A DNA stretch of 64,000 nt from Gillisella taibaishanensis (GTDB lineage Bacteria > Pseudomonadota > Alphaproteobacteria > Rhizobiales > Rhizobiaceae): assembly GCF_001938985.1 (NCBI RefSeq), contig NZ_MKIN01000015.1, positions 1 to 64,000 of the forward strand, given 5' to 3'. Below the pieces are notes generated by a model that was not told the origin of the DNA, searched no databases, and saw only the letters and a program-made list of their open reading frames with translations. The first letter of the stretch is position 1, and every line of letters begins with the position of its first letter. Of this stretch, positions 24,808 through 34,267 are shown in pieces. A program made the translations under genes and the position numbers.

Positions 24808-26970
24808 ATGAAAATGGACATCGACATTTTTCAAATTCCCGGGATATTGCGGCGGCGCTGGTATTATCCCGCCGCTTTCGTCGTGCTGTTTGCAGCGCTT
24901 GCGCTCATCTATGCGCTTGGCCTGAAACCTGTCTATGTCTCCGCAACCCAGATCCTGCTCGACCCGCGCGGCCTGTCCGCCTCAAGCAGCGAGAGCCGGC
25001 TCCCGGCCACCGCGACCCAGAGCGATCCCGGCATCCTCGACAGCCAGATCTATGTCGTGCTGTCGAGTGCTGTTCTCAGCGACGTCGTGAACCGGCTGGA
25101 CCTGACCAAGGATCCCTATCTCTACGCCGCAAAACCCGGCAGCGGCGCCACACCGGACGAGGTGATGGCCGCGACCATTGGCGGCCTGATCCGCCACATC
25201 AAGGTCGAGCGCGAGGGACAGTCCTTCATCATGTCGATCACGGTCGAGCATCGCGATGCCAAGAGCGCCGCCGATATCGCCAACATGATCGCCACAGTCT
25301 ATCTGAAACAGCTGGACGAGGCCCGCGCAGATGCCGCCCGCCGCGCCAGTGGTGCCTTTCAGGCCCAGGCAAGCGAATTGCGCGACCGGGTGTTGAAGGC
25401 CGAAACGGCGGTCGAGGAATTCCGTGCCGCCAATGGCCTTGCCTCGACGGGCGTCACCGGTCTGGTCATCGACCAGCAATTGGCCGGCCTGAACCAGCAA
25501 CTGATTGCCGCAAGGGGCGCCGAAGAGCAGCAGCAGGCCATCTACGATCAGACCCGTAGCCTGACAGCTGCCTCCATCGAAAACGGTAATATTCCGGAAG
25601 CCGTGCAGTCCAGCACGATCAGCCTGCTGCGTGATCGCTTTGTGCAGTTGCAGGATCGGCAGGCGGAGGCAGCTACCAATCTCGGCGCCAATCATCCGCA
25701 GTTGAAGGCGATCAATTCTCAAGTTGCCGCCATGCACCAGGCGATCCAGCAGGAACTGGACCGCGTGCGTCAGTCGATGAAGCTCAACCATGACCGAGCT
25801 GTCGCCAACCGCAAGGCGCTGGAAGCTCAGTTGCAGAGCCTGACCAAGACCAGCTTCGACAGCGGCTCGCGCCAGATCACGCTGCGCCAGCTGGAAAGCG
25901 AGGCCGATGCGGTCCGTACCATCTACAAGGCCTTCCTCAACCGCGCCGAGGAACTGAGCCAGGAACAGACGATTTCCATCAACAATTCCCGGATCATTAC
26001 CGAGGCCGTGGCGACACCGAAATCAGTCGCGACCCTGAAGATCATGATCCTCGCTGCCGCCGTCCTGTTCGGACTGGCTTTCGGCAGCACGCTCGCTGTA
26101 ATCATGGAAATCCTGACGGCCAGGCGGTACGGCGCAGTTCCGGCACCGGTCGGTGCCAGCGCCAACGCCGCGGCAGCCCCCATCACGCGCAACACAATCG
26201 AACCGGAACCAGCCGTAACTAGAACGGATGTGACACTGATTGCCGATGCGACCCAGCGCTTCACGACAAAACCCCGCGCCCGATTCGGCGTAATTGGTGC
26301 CTTCGCAAGACGGCTTGTTTCACCCCTTTCTCCGGCTCCGGCTTCAGACGCTGACGATCGCGCTGCCGGCTCCGCCTGGGCCACCGCTGTGGCGGCAACC
26401 ACGGGCTTTCTTTCCGACTGCAGCCAGGGCTATGGCCAGATGACTGTTGTGTTTACGGCACTGGGCGAACCCAAGGCCGCTGCCTTCATTGCCGATGTCG
26501 CGCAAAAGCTGGTCGAGCGCCAATACGGTGTCCTGCTGGCCAACGGCGCCATGGCAAGCCGTCGTCTTGCCATCCGGCAGGGAAACACCGCCAGCGGCAA
26601 TGGCAGACCGAGCCTTGCTCAGGCTTTGCAGCAGCCGGATCTGGAAGATGCGCCGCTGTCTCATATTCTCAGATATGAGCGGCTCGGATTTCCGGCCCAA
26701 CGGCAGCAGGCGCCGGCGACCGGGGGGCGGCCGACCTATTCGCGCTTCATGGAACAAGCAAAAGCAAGCGAGACCGATTTCACCCTGATCAATGCCTGCG
26801 GTGTGGCCGGTGAACAGCATTTGACCGCTTTGGCTGCCGAGGCGGATCTGATCCTCGTCCTGACAACGCCCGCCGAAGAAGCGGCTGGCAACATGGGCCG
26901 CCTTTTGGCGCGGCTGGGTGAGGACGGCGAACGGGTGATGGGCCGCATCGTGCTTGAGGCGGCAGGATGA
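24808..26970 (+). CDS. GumC/Wzc-like polysaccharide chain-length protein with degenerate kinase domain
   Basis: About 720 residues. The N-terminal membrane helix (YYPAAFVVLFAALALIYAL) is followed by a Wzz domain, a long coiled coil with the GNVR region and a second membrane helix (IMILAAAVLFGLAFG) before a cytoplasmic tail. The tail resembles a bacterial tyrosine kinase domain (as in ExoP/Wzc), but the position of the Walker A loop (about residues 546-560) reads ALGEPKAAAF rather than a GxxGxGK[ST] loop, so ATP binding is probably lost. No tyrosine-rich tail is seen. I chose the ATG at 24808 because MKMDIDIFQIPGILRRRW is family-like; the frame is open from 24691. Next gene overlaps by four bases. 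Confidence 0.8.
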   Translation: MKMDIDIFQIPGILRRRWYYPAAFVVLFAALALIYALGLKPVYVSATQILLDPRGLSASSSESRLPATATQSDPGILDSQIYVVLSSAVLSDVVNRLDLTKDPYLYAAKPGSGATPDEVMAATIGGLIRHIKVEREGQSFIMSITVEHRDAKSAADIANMIATVYLKQLDEARADAARRASGAFQAQASELRDRVLKAETAVEEFRAANGLASTGVTGLVIDQQLAGLNQQLIAARGAEEQQQAIYDQTRSLTAASIENGNIPEAVQSSTISLLRDRFVQLQDRQAEAATNLGANHPQLKAINSQVAAMHQAIQQELDRVRQSMKLNHDRAVANRKALEAQLQSLTKTSFDSGSRQITLRQLESEADAVRTIYKAFLNRAEELSQEQTISINNSRIITEAVATPKSVATLKIMILAAAVLFGLAFGSTLAVIMEILTARRYGAVPAPVGASANAAAAPITRNTIEPEPAVTRTDVTLIADATQRFTTKPRARFGVIGAFARRLVSPLSPAPASDADDRAAGSAWATAVAATTGFLSDCSQGYGQMTVVFTALGEPKAAAFIADVAQKLVERQYGVLLANGAMASRRLAIRQGNTASGNGRPSLAQALQQPDLEDAPLSHILRYERLGFPAQRQQAPATGGRPTYSRFMEQAKASETDFTLINACGVAGEQHLTALAAEADLILVLTTPAEEAAGNMGRLLARLGEDGERVMGRIVLEAAG

Positions 26971-28289
26971 CGGCTGCGGCCACACAGGTGTCCGAGCACG
27001 GCGAGAACGTAGCGGACGACACCGGTACAGAACCCGGCCATTTCCTGCCCGAAGGGCTGGTCCACGCAGTGGCCTCTTTTGCCGTGATCGGCGGGCTGCT
27101 GCTCAATCTTTTCCTGTGCTTCGTCAACACAAGGATCATGCCGGTCAGCGACACCCATGTCATGCTGGGCGAAATGACAATGTTGGGCTCAGCCTTTCTT
27201 CTGGCCGTCGACCGGCGCCCCGGTCTCTACCTGACCCTGCTTCTCTTCGTCAGTTACATGCTGATGATCTTTGCCCTGCGCGGCGCGCTGGATCTGAAGG
27301 CGCTGCGCGACGTATTCATTCCGGTCGGCTTCTATTTCATGGGCAAGCGCGTCGCCCGCGTCGGCCTGGCCGACCGGCTGGTGATCGTCTGCGGCCTGAT
27401 CGTACTGGTCGTGGCGCTTTACGAATATCTGGCGCTGGAGAGCTACCTCGATTACTTCAACGTGCTCGGCTATTACATCGCCCGCGGCACCGTCACCCTG
27501 CAGGAAAGCTTCGGCCAGACCCGCGGCCTGTTCATTTCCGGCCTGAGGCCCGAGCCGCGCACGCTGCTGCCGTTTCTAGGCCAGCACCGCGTCTCCTCGG
27601 TGTTTCTCGAACCTGTTTCGGCCGGCAATTTCGGCGTCATCTTGTTTGCCTGGGCACTGTTTCGCCCCACCATGCCCTGGCGGCTAATCGTGATTGCCAT
27701 GGCGCTGACGGGCATCGTGCTGGCCGATGCGCGTTTCGGCTTTTTCACCTGCGTGGTGATTACAGGGCTGTTGCCGGTCTACCGCTTCATCCCGAAAACC
27801 GTCTGGCTGGTAGCGCCGTTTATTCTTTTGGCCGTGATCGCCGCCTATGGGCTGATCGTCGGCGCAGAAGGTGGCGCTAACGACGTCTCCGGCCGCCTGA
27901 AAGTCACCGCCGCCATTCTCAACCATTTGGATCTGCAGGTGGTGCTGGGGTCAAAGACCACGGATCAATTCACCGCCGATTCCGGGATTTCCTATACGCT
28001 GACCAATTTCGGCCTGTTCGGCTTTGTCGGTCTCTGGGCCGCCTTCGTGCTGTCACCGATGCAGGACGCCAAGGCCTGGGCTTTCAGGGGCATGATGGTG
28101 GTTTACCTCCTGCTGCTGATGCTGATTTCCAATTCCTTCTACTCCATCAAGACAGCAGCCCTGATGTGGTTCCTGATCGGCACCGCCGACGCTGTGGATT
28201 GGACCGGTTTTGCAGCAAGAGGTCTAAAGCTTCAGCGATTGCGCAAGGACGGGCAATCGGAAGCCGAAGCGGAGAAATCGCGCAGGTAA
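26967..28289 (+). CDS. O-antigen ligase/polymerase-like membrane protein (Wzy)
   Basis: A 440-residue membrane protein with roughly ten hydrophobic helices and a large central periplasmic loop (about residues 160-215, rich in Arg and Glu), the layout of Wzy polymerases and WaaL-type ligases. It overlaps the chain-length protein gene by four bases (ATGA), which argues for a polymerase working with that protein. It has a long polar tail. Its 3' end overlaps the end of the convergent GH5 gene by 58 bases. Confidence 0.78.
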   Translation: MTAAATQVSEHGENVADDTGTEPGHFLPEGLVHAVASFAVIGGLLLNLFLCFVNTRIMPVSDTHVMLGEMTMLGSAFLLAVDRRPGLYLTLLLFVSYMLMIFALRGALDLKALRDVFIPVGFYFMGKRVARVGLADRLVIVCGLIVLVVALYEYLALESYLDYFNVLGYYIARGTVTLQESFGQTRGLFISGLRPEPRTLLPFLGQHRVSSVFLEPVSAGNFGVILFAWALFRPTMPWRLIVIAMALTGIVLADARFGFFTCVVITGLLPVYRFIPKTVWLVAPFILLAVIAAYGLIVGAEGGANDVSGRLKVTAAILNHLDLQVVLGSKTTDQFTADSGISYTLTNFGLFGFVGLWAAFVLSPMQDAKAWAFRGMMVVYLLLLMLISNSFYSIKTAALMWFLIGTADAVDWTGFAARGLKLQRLRKDGQSEAEAEKSRR

Positions 28290-29335
28290 GGCGTAAGGCC
28301 CGCAAGCTGCGGGCGGTCGCCGGATTTACCGGGCTGGATGTTCAGCATTTCCGTCTCCGGCCACCAGTCGCCCGCCACCCAATAGGCCCAGCCAACCCAG
28401 CGATCTGGGTTCTTCTCCACCACACCCGCCATCTTTCGGATACCCTCGACGCAGGGCGGAGCGCCGGGCGCGCCGAATTCTCCGAGGTAGCCGCGCTTGT
28501 CATTCTTGCGCAGCCAGGCAGTAAAGGCCTCAAGCGCGCTCACGGCATCGTCGGCACGGCTGCACTCATCCTTGGTGCCTGAAAAATCCGCATCGAGATA
28601 TTGATGCACCTCGTATGCATAATTGTTGGCCGGGTCCTTCACGCCAAGCATCACCTCGCCATTGGCGCCGCCATAGCCATCGCTCAGCCAGCTATGGGCG
28701 CCGGTCCAGGACACGCCGGGCACGAGAATGAGGTTTTTCGCTCCGACCTGCCGGATGGCGGCGATGGCCGCATTGACGGCTGGCAGCCATTGGCTGGCCG
28801 GCATATCGAAGGGCTCGTTCATCAAGCCGAAGACGATGCTGGGATCATCGACATAATGGGCGGCAAGCCGCATCCAGAAATCCGCAAAGGCCTCGGTCGG
28901 CACGTCCGGACCATTGATCTGCTTCTGGTTGTAGACGGCGAAATTATGCGGATCGAGCACGACCCTGAGCCGGGCCGCCTTCAGCCGCGCCACCGTATCG
29001 TCCAGCCGCTTCAACTCGGCCGGATCGAGGCCACCTTTGAGCTTGGGCTGCAACCGCTCCCATTTGAACGGCAGTCGCACAGACGTAAAACCCTTTTCGG
29101 CAAAATATCGAATTGTCTTGGTGCTCGGATAAGCATAAGCCCTGTCCGGCGCCCCGCCAATCTCCCCGAATTCCGCACCCGACAGGTTGACGCCCCGCAT
29201 GCAGGCCTGGGCAGCAAAAGCCTCAGCGCTCACCAAGGATGTTGCCGAAAGCGTGATCGCCACTGACATGGTGACCGCCCTCCTCCAGAAAGCCTTGCCC
29301 GTTTCAGTCTTTACCGCCGCCATCATGGCTGCCAT
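28232..29335 (-). CDS. Secreted glycoside hydrolase family 5 (endoglucanase-like)
   Basis: A 367-residue protein with a signal peptide (MAAMMAAVKTETGKAFWRRAVTMSVAITL..., cleaved near AFAAQA). GH5 hallmarks follow: GVNLSGAEFGE, SVRLPFKWERLQP, FGLMNEPFD with the acid/base Glu in the NEP motif, and YLGEFGAP with the nucleophile Glu. It probably cleaves beta-1,4-linked glucan or mannan in the periplasm or outside; a processing or turnover role for the polymer of this locus is likely. The frame is open further upstream, but ATG 29335 has a GAGGA ribosome binding site and places the signal peptide at the N-terminus. The 3' end overlaps the Wzy gene. Confidence 0.87.
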   Translation of the reverse strand: MAAMMAAVKTETGKAFWRRAVTMSVAITLSATSLVSAEAFAAQACMRGVNLSGAEFGEIGGAPDRAYAYPSTKTIRYFAEKGFTSVRLPFKWERLQPKLKGGLDPAELKRLDDTVARLKAARLRVVLDPHNFAVYNQKQINGPDVPTEAFADFWMRLAAHYVDDPSIVFGLMNEPFDMPASQWLPAVNAAIAAIRQVGAKNLILVPGVSWTGAHSWLSDGYGGANGEVMLGVKDPANNYAYEVHQYLDADFSGTKDECSRADDAVSALEAFTAWLRKNDKRGYLGEFGAPGAPPCVEGIRKMAGVVEKNPDRWVGWAYWVAGDWWPETEMLNIQPGKSGDRPQLAGLTPYLRDFSASASDCPSLRNR

Positions 29336-29773
29336 GCGCCTGTCCTCGTTTGTAATGTCATTGCAGAACAGGCGCCTTACCTCTCTGCACACCAAGCAAC
29401 CAATAGAAGCCATCCGCCTGTTGCACAGAGCCGGAAACTCTCAACAGCGCCGCATAACTTATCCGTTAAATCCCAAGGGATAACAGCAGAAAACTGCGAT
29501 TCGACATTTTACGAAATGCGGCGCTTTAAGACGCAGGCAGACCAGCCTTTGTTCCGCGAACCCGGCAGCTTAGCACGCAGCACCCCTTGCCTCTTTTCCT
29601 TAGAGGAAAAATAGTTTACCAGAACTTCCAGCGATCCCTAGAGATCTACCGGGATTGACAATGGATTATGCATCATAAATCAGAAGGCGAGACAACCCGC
29701 TTGTTGCACAGGTGCTGGTTTAACGGGTGCGGCACCGAGCGGCTCCCATATTGGAAGATGAGAGGAAGACGAG
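29336..29773. other. Gene-free stretch between the GH5 gene and purU
   Basis: About 440 bases that should hold the divergent promoters of the GH5 gene (minus) and purU (plus). TTGACA at 29655 is a plausible -35 box for purU, followed by AT-rich sequence around 29676, but no clean -10 box. A purine-rich GAGAGGAAG precedes the purU start. I find no RNA gene and no strong repeat here. Confidence 0.4.
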
Positions 29774-30658
29774 ATGACGAGTTATGTTCTGACGGTATCC
29801 TGTCCATCAAAGCGCGGCATCGTCGCGGCCCTGTCCGGATATCTGGCAGAAATGGGCTGCAACATCGTCGATAGTTCGCAGTTCGACGACCTCGCAACGG
29901 CCCGCTTTTTCATGCGCGTCAGTTTTATCTCGGAGCAAGGCGCAACCCGGGAGCAGATCGAGGCCGGTCTTGAGCCGATTGCCAAGAGCTTCATCATGCA
30001 AACCGGTCTCTACAATGCCGCCGACCGGGTCAAGGTGTTGTTGATGGTCTCCCGCTTCGGCCATTGCCTGAACGACCTGCTCTACCGCTGGAAGATCGGT
30101 GCCTTGCCGATCGATATCGTCGGCGTCGTCTCCAACCACTTCGAATACCAGAAAGTCGTGGTGAACCACGACATTCCCTTTCACCACATCAAGGTGACGA
30201 AGGAGAACAAGGCGAAGGCCGAAGCGCAGTTGATGGATGTCGTGGTACAGACGGGCACCGAACTGGTCGTGCTGGCCCGCTATATGCAGGTACTGTCGGA
30301 CGATCTCTGCAAGAAGATGTCGGGCCGGATCATCAACATCCACCACTCCTTCCTGCCAAGCTTCAAGGGCGCAAACCCCTACAAGCAGGCCTATGAGCGC
30401 GGCGTGAAGCTGATCGGCGCCACCGCCCATTATGTCACGGCAGATCTCGATGAAGGCCCGATCATCGAGCAGGACGTGGCCCGTATCACCCATGCCCAAA
30501 GCCCTGATGACTACGTGTCGATCGGCCGCGATGTGGAAAGTCAGGTTCTGGCCCGCGCCATCCACGCCCATATCCATCACCGTACCTTCATCAACGGCAA
30601 CAAGACCGTCGTCTTCCCGGCAAGCCCAGGTTCCTACGCCTCGGAACGCATGGGCTAA
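29774..30658 (+). CDS. purU: Formyltetrahydrofolate deformylase
   Basis: Hydrolyses 10-formyl-THF to formate and THF, balancing one-carbon pools and supplying formate for PurT. The 294-residue protein shows an N-terminal ACT domain (YVLTVSCPSKRGIVAALSGYL) and a C-terminal formyltransferase-like domain with NIHHSFLPSFKGANPYKQA and the catalytic Asp context ATAHYVTADLDEGPIIEQD. Length is typical. It stands alone, followed by a hairpin terminator. A link with the purC gene at the left end of the window is functional only. Confidence 0.95.
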   Translation: MTSYVLTVSCPSKRGIVAALSGYLAEMGCNIVDSSQFDDLATARFFMRVSFISEQGATREQIEAGLEPIAKSFIMQTGLYNAADRVKVLLMVSRFGHCLNDLLYRWKIGALPIDIVGVVSNHFEYQKVVVNHDIPFHHIKVTKENKAKAEAQLMDVVVQTGTELVVLARYMQVLSDDLCKKMSGRIINIHHSFLPSFKGANPYKQAYERGVKLIGATAHYVTADLDEGPIIEQDVARITHAQSPDDYVSIGRDVESQVLARAIHAHIHHRTFINGNKTVVFPASPGSYASERMG

Positions 30659-30691
30659 GTCCAGCAATACAAGTGTCCGCAACCGCACACA

Positions 30692-30734
30692 GCAAGGCGC
30701 TCCTTTTCCAAGGGCGCCTTGCTCCGTTCCGTTT
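30692..30734 (+). terminator. Hairpin terminator after purU
   Basis: GCAAGGCGC (30692-30700) pairs perfectly with GCGCCTTGC (30714-30722), followed by a moderately T-rich stretch. It lies 33 bases after the purU stop codon. Confidence 0.6.
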
Positions 30735-30945
30735 TGGGGCATCTTCCGGCGCGAAATCGCGCTCTGTCCACACCTCAAAGGATTGTTGTCCATGCTATTT
30801 TAAGGTTGGGCGATAGACGCGCCGTTTCTCTCTGCTAGAGTTTGCGAGGAAAATCAGCGGCCGGCGCCGGGAACCGGTTTCGAACCGATCCGTTCCCACG
30901 GGCGGGACAGCTCGGTCTCGTTGGCGATTCTGCAGGAGGCAGTTC

Positions 30946-33870
30946 ATGCCCAATACAATTCTCTTTCACCGCACGGGACTCGCACGTCCCCAGGTCGGAG
31001 CAGAGGCTGCAGCTGCCCTGCTGAAAGAGCATTACGGCCTGGAAGGCCATATCAAAGAACTGGGCTCACAGCAGGACCGCAATTTTCGCGTGGACACAGC
31101 CCTTGGCCGCTTCGTTCTGAAGATCTGCCGCCAGGACTACAGCATGGCCGAGCTCGACGCCCAGAATGCCGCCATGCGGCATCTGGCGCAACAGCCGGAT
31201 GCACCCTCGGCCCCGCAGCCAGTCGCAGCCCTCAATGGCGAGGAAATTCTTACCGTCACCCTTGGCGAAGAAAGCTATCACGCCCGGCTGTTGACCTATA
31301 TCGACGGCGAACCGCTCAGCCGCCGCCGCTATCTCGCGCCCGACAGCGTCAGGGCTGTCGGCGCCTTTTGCGCACGTATTGCGCTGGCGCTTGCCGATTT
31401 CAGCCATCCCGGCCTGGAACGCGACCTGCAATGGGATCTGCGGCGCGCCGGTCCGGTGACCCTGCATCTCTTGGCCTCGGTCGGTGAGCAGAAGCGCCGT
31501 GACGACGTCGCCAAGGCGATGATTGTCACCATGCGCCATATCAACCCACTCATCGAAAACCTGCGTTTGCAACCGGTGCATCACGACCTGACCGGCGACA
31601 ATATCATGGGCGTCTCCGATGCAGCCGGTCGGCTGGTTCCCGACGCGGTGATCGATTTCGGCGACTTGGTCAACGGCTGGCTGGTCGGCGACCTCGCCGT
31701 CACCTGTGCCGCCCTGCTGCACCAGGCCGATGGCGATGTTTTCGCCGTCCTGCCGGCCATCCGGGCCTTTCACGATCTCTATCCATTGACGGATGCGGAG
31801 GTCCGGGCGCTCTGGCCGTTGGTGGTTGCCCGCGCCGCCGTGCTGGTCGCCAGCGGCGAGCAGCAATTATCGATCGATCCCGACAATGATTATGTTGCGG
31901 GCAATCTCGAACACGAGCGCGAGATCTTCACGCTGGCTACCTCCATTCCCTTCTCAGTGATGGAAGCGGCGATCATGACGGCGCTCGGCAAAGATCTGCC
32001 CGACGAACAGCCCGTTCTCGGACGGCTGCTGCCCGGTATCGATCCGCTGACCGTCAATCTGACCGACCTGTCGACACTGAGCCCCGACCTGATCGAAGAC
32101 GACTGGGCCGATGCGCAGATCGACTGGAAATTGCTGGCCAAGGCTGCGGCTGACACAGGCGTCGCCGCCACCCGCTATGGCGAATGCCGGCTCTCCTATA
32201 CGCGGCTGTTGTCACCGCGCATGCCTGCCACTTTTGCGCTCCATGTCGATGCCTGCCTGCCGGCTGGCACCGAAGCTGTCGTGCCCTTCGATTGCGTGCT
32301 GAAGCGGACAAGCCAGCATTTTATCCTGATGGCGCCGGATCTCGCCTTGCACATCCACGGGCTGGAATGCCAGCTGGAAGACGGTACCGAATTGCAGAGC
32401 GGCGCGCCGCTCGGCAAAATCGCCGGGGCCGAGGGCTCGGTCGGCGGCCTCAGGTTGCAGCTCTGCCGGGATCAGGACCTTGTGCCGCCGCTGTTTGCCC
32501 GGCCCGATCACGCGCACGCGTGGCGCCGCATTTGCCTGTCTCCATCAGCCCTGTTTGGCATCGATCTCGATGCGCCCTCGGTACGAAATGACCGCCTGCT
32601 CGCCAGCCGCAAGCGCCATTTTGCCAGCCCACAGAAGCATTATTACCAGCAACCGCCACAGATAGAGCGCGGCTACCGCGAACATCTGTTCGACATGGCG
32701 GGCCGCGCCTACCTTGATATGGTCAACAATGTCGCGACTGTCGGCCACGGCCATCCGCGTCTTGCCCATGCCGCCTGGCGGCAGTGGTCGCGGCTGAATA
32801 CCAATTCCCGCTTCCATTATGGCGCGGTTGCGGAATTTTCCGAGCGGCTGGCTGATCTTGCGCCCGAGGGGCTTGATACGGTTTTCCTGGTCAATAGCGG
32901 CTCGGAAGCGGTCGATCTTGCCATTCGCCTCGCCTGGGCCGCCACCGGCAAACGCAACATCGTCAGCCTCAAAGAGGCCTATCACGGCTGGACCGTGGCA
33001 AGCGACGCTGTCTCCACGTCGATTGCGGATAATCCTCGTGCGCTGGAAACCAGACCTGCCTGGGTGCGGCCTGTGACGGCCCCCAATAGCTTTCGCGGCA
33101 CCTATAGGGGTGACGCCAGCGCCTCTGCCTATGCAGCTGAAGTGGAAAAGACCCTGGCGGAGATCGATGCCAGCGGCGAAGGCCTGGCCGGCTTCATCGC
33201 CGAAAGCCTGTTCGGCAATGCGGGCGGCATCGTCCTGCCACCGGGCTATCTCGACGCCGTCTATGGAATGATCCGGGAGCGCGGCGGGCTTTGCATCGCT
33301 GACGAAGTGCAGGTCGGCTATGGCCGACTTGGCCATCATTTCTGGGCCTTCGAGCAACAAGGCGTCGTGCCGGACATCATCACGCTTGCCAAGGGCATGG
33401 GCAATGGCCAGCCGCTGGGCGCCGTCATCACCTCGAAGGCAATTGCCGATGCGCTAGAACAGGAAGGCTATTTCTTCTCGTCTTCAGGCGGCAGCCCGGT
33501 CAGTTCGGTGATCGGCATGACCGTGCTCGACATCATGCGTGACGAGCAATTGCAGACCAATGCCCGCGATGTCGGCGATTTCCTGCGCGAAAAGCTCGAA
33601 GACCTCGCTGCCGTCCACCCCCTGGTCGGCGCTGTCCACGGCATGGGGCTCTATCTCGGCCTAGAACTGGTGCGCGACCGCGAGACGCTGGAACCCGCGA
33701 CAGAAGAAACTGCCGCGATCTGCGAACGCCTGCTCGACCTCGGCGTGATCATGCAGCCGACCGGCGACCATCTCAACGTCTTGAAGATCAAGCCGCCGCT
33801 GTGCCTGACCTATGAGAGCGCCAGCTTCTTCGCGTCGATGCTGGACAAGGTCTTGAGCGAAGGCTGGTAA
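30946..33870 (+). CDS. Fused APH-family kinase / class III aminotransferase (phospholyase-like)
   Basis: A 974-residue three-part protein. Residues about 1-340 form an aminoglycoside phosphotransferase-like kinase: PVHHDLTGDNIMG is the catalytic HxDxxxxN-type loop and VIDFGDLVNG the metal-binding DFG-like motif. The middle (about 410-530) looks like an M23-like duplicated hybrid motif. Residues about 560-974 are a class III PLP aminotransferase with VNSGSEAVDLAIRLA, CIADEVQVGYGRLG and the PLP lysine in LAKGMGNGQPLGAV (near 815). The closest characterised relatives of the C-terminal part include ethanolamine-phosphate and phosphohydroxylysine phospholyases, so one protein may phosphorylate a hydroxylated amine and then eliminate phosphate. 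Strong AGGAGG ribosome binding site. Confidence 0.85.
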   Translation: MPNTILFHRTGLARPQVGAEAAAALLKEHYGLEGHIKELGSQQDRNFRVDTALGRFVLKICRQDYSMAELDAQNAAMRHLAQQPDAPSAPQPVAALNGEEILTVTLGEESYHARLLTYIDGEPLSRRRYLAPDSVRAVGAFCARIALALADFSHPGLERDLQWDLRRAGPVTLHLLASVGEQKRRDDVAKAMIVTMRHINPLIENLRLQPVHHDLTGDNIMGVSDAAGRLVPDAVIDFGDLVNGWLVGDLAVTCAALLHQADGDVFAVLPAIRAFHDLYPLTDAEVRALWPLVVARAAVLVASGEQQLSIDPDNDYVAGNLEHEREIFTLATSIPFSVMEAAIMTALGKDLPDEQPVLGRLLPGIDPLTVNLTDLSTLSPDLIEDDWADAQIDWKLLAKAAADTGVAATRYGECRLSYTRLLSPRMPATFALHVDACLPAGTEAVVPFDCVLKRTSQHFILMAPDLALHIHGLECQLEDGTELQSGAPLGKIAGAEGSVGGLRLQLCRDQDLVPPLFARPDHAHAWRRICLSPSALFGIDLDAPSVRNDRLLASRKRHFASPQKHYYQQPPQIERGYREHLFDMAGRAYLDMVNNVATVGHGHPRLAHAAWRQWSRLNTNSRFHYGAVAEFSERLADLAPEGLDTVFLVNSGSEAVDLAIRLAWAATGKRNIVSLKEAYHGWTVASDAVSTSIADNPRALETRPAWVRPVTAPNSFRGTYRGDASASAYAAEVEKTLAEIDASGEGLAGFIAESLFGNAGGIVLPPGYLDAVYGMIRERGGLCIADEVQVGYGRLGHHFWAFEQQGVVPDIITLAKGMGNGQPLGAVITSKAIADALEQEGYFFSSSGGSPVSSVIGMTVLDIMRDEQLQTNARDVGDFLREKLEDLAAVHPLVGAVHGMGLYLGLELVRDRETLEPATEETAAICERLLDLGVIMQPTGDHLNVLKIKPPLCLTYESASFFASMLDKVLSEGW

Positions 33871-33882
33871 GAACCAGCACCG

Positions 33883-34119
33883 TCAGAAAGCGGTAAATGT
33901 CATTGTCGTCAGCGAGCGCACCACGCCCGGCACGGCGGAAATGTGTTCGTTGACGAATTTGCCGACATCCTGACCATCCTCGATATAGACCTTCATCAGC
34001 AGATCATATTCGCCCGACGTGGAGTAAAGCTCCGAGACGATCTCCGCCTTGTAGATCGCATCGGCCACCTCATAGGTCTTGCCGGGCACGCATTGCAGCT
34101 GAACGAAGATAGGCTTCAT
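33883..34119 (-). CDS. Stand-alone Lrp/AsnC ligand-binding (RAM) domain protein
   Basis: A 78-residue protein consisting only of the effector-binding domain of Lrp/AsnC regulators, without a helix-turn-helix. Typical features are the N-terminal FVQLQCVPGKTYEVADAI strand-helix, the central SGEYDLLMKVYIEDG and the C-terminal GVVRSLTTMTFTAF. Such small proteins exist as a family and may bind amino acids or modulate full-length Lrp proteins. A much longer frame extends upstream to 34434 but that part is low-complexity arginine-rich and the ATG at 34119 aligns with the family start. It converges on the kinase/aminotransferase gene with a 12-base gap. Confidence 0.85.
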   Translation of the reverse strand: MKPIFVQLQCVPGKTYEVADAIYKAEIVSELYSTSGEYDLLMKVYIEDGQDVGKFVNEHISAVPGVVRSLTTMTFTAF

Positions 34120-34267
34120 GAGGATGGATCCTGGATTTTGCGTCGAGGTGGAACGGGGCATGAGCTGACGCACCCATGCCCGCACTATTCCCATGCGATA
34201 TCCCAAATGCAAGCGGGATGTCACCCCTGCAATCGCTTGGAATGAGGCTCGGCGCGCCGAACTGCCA

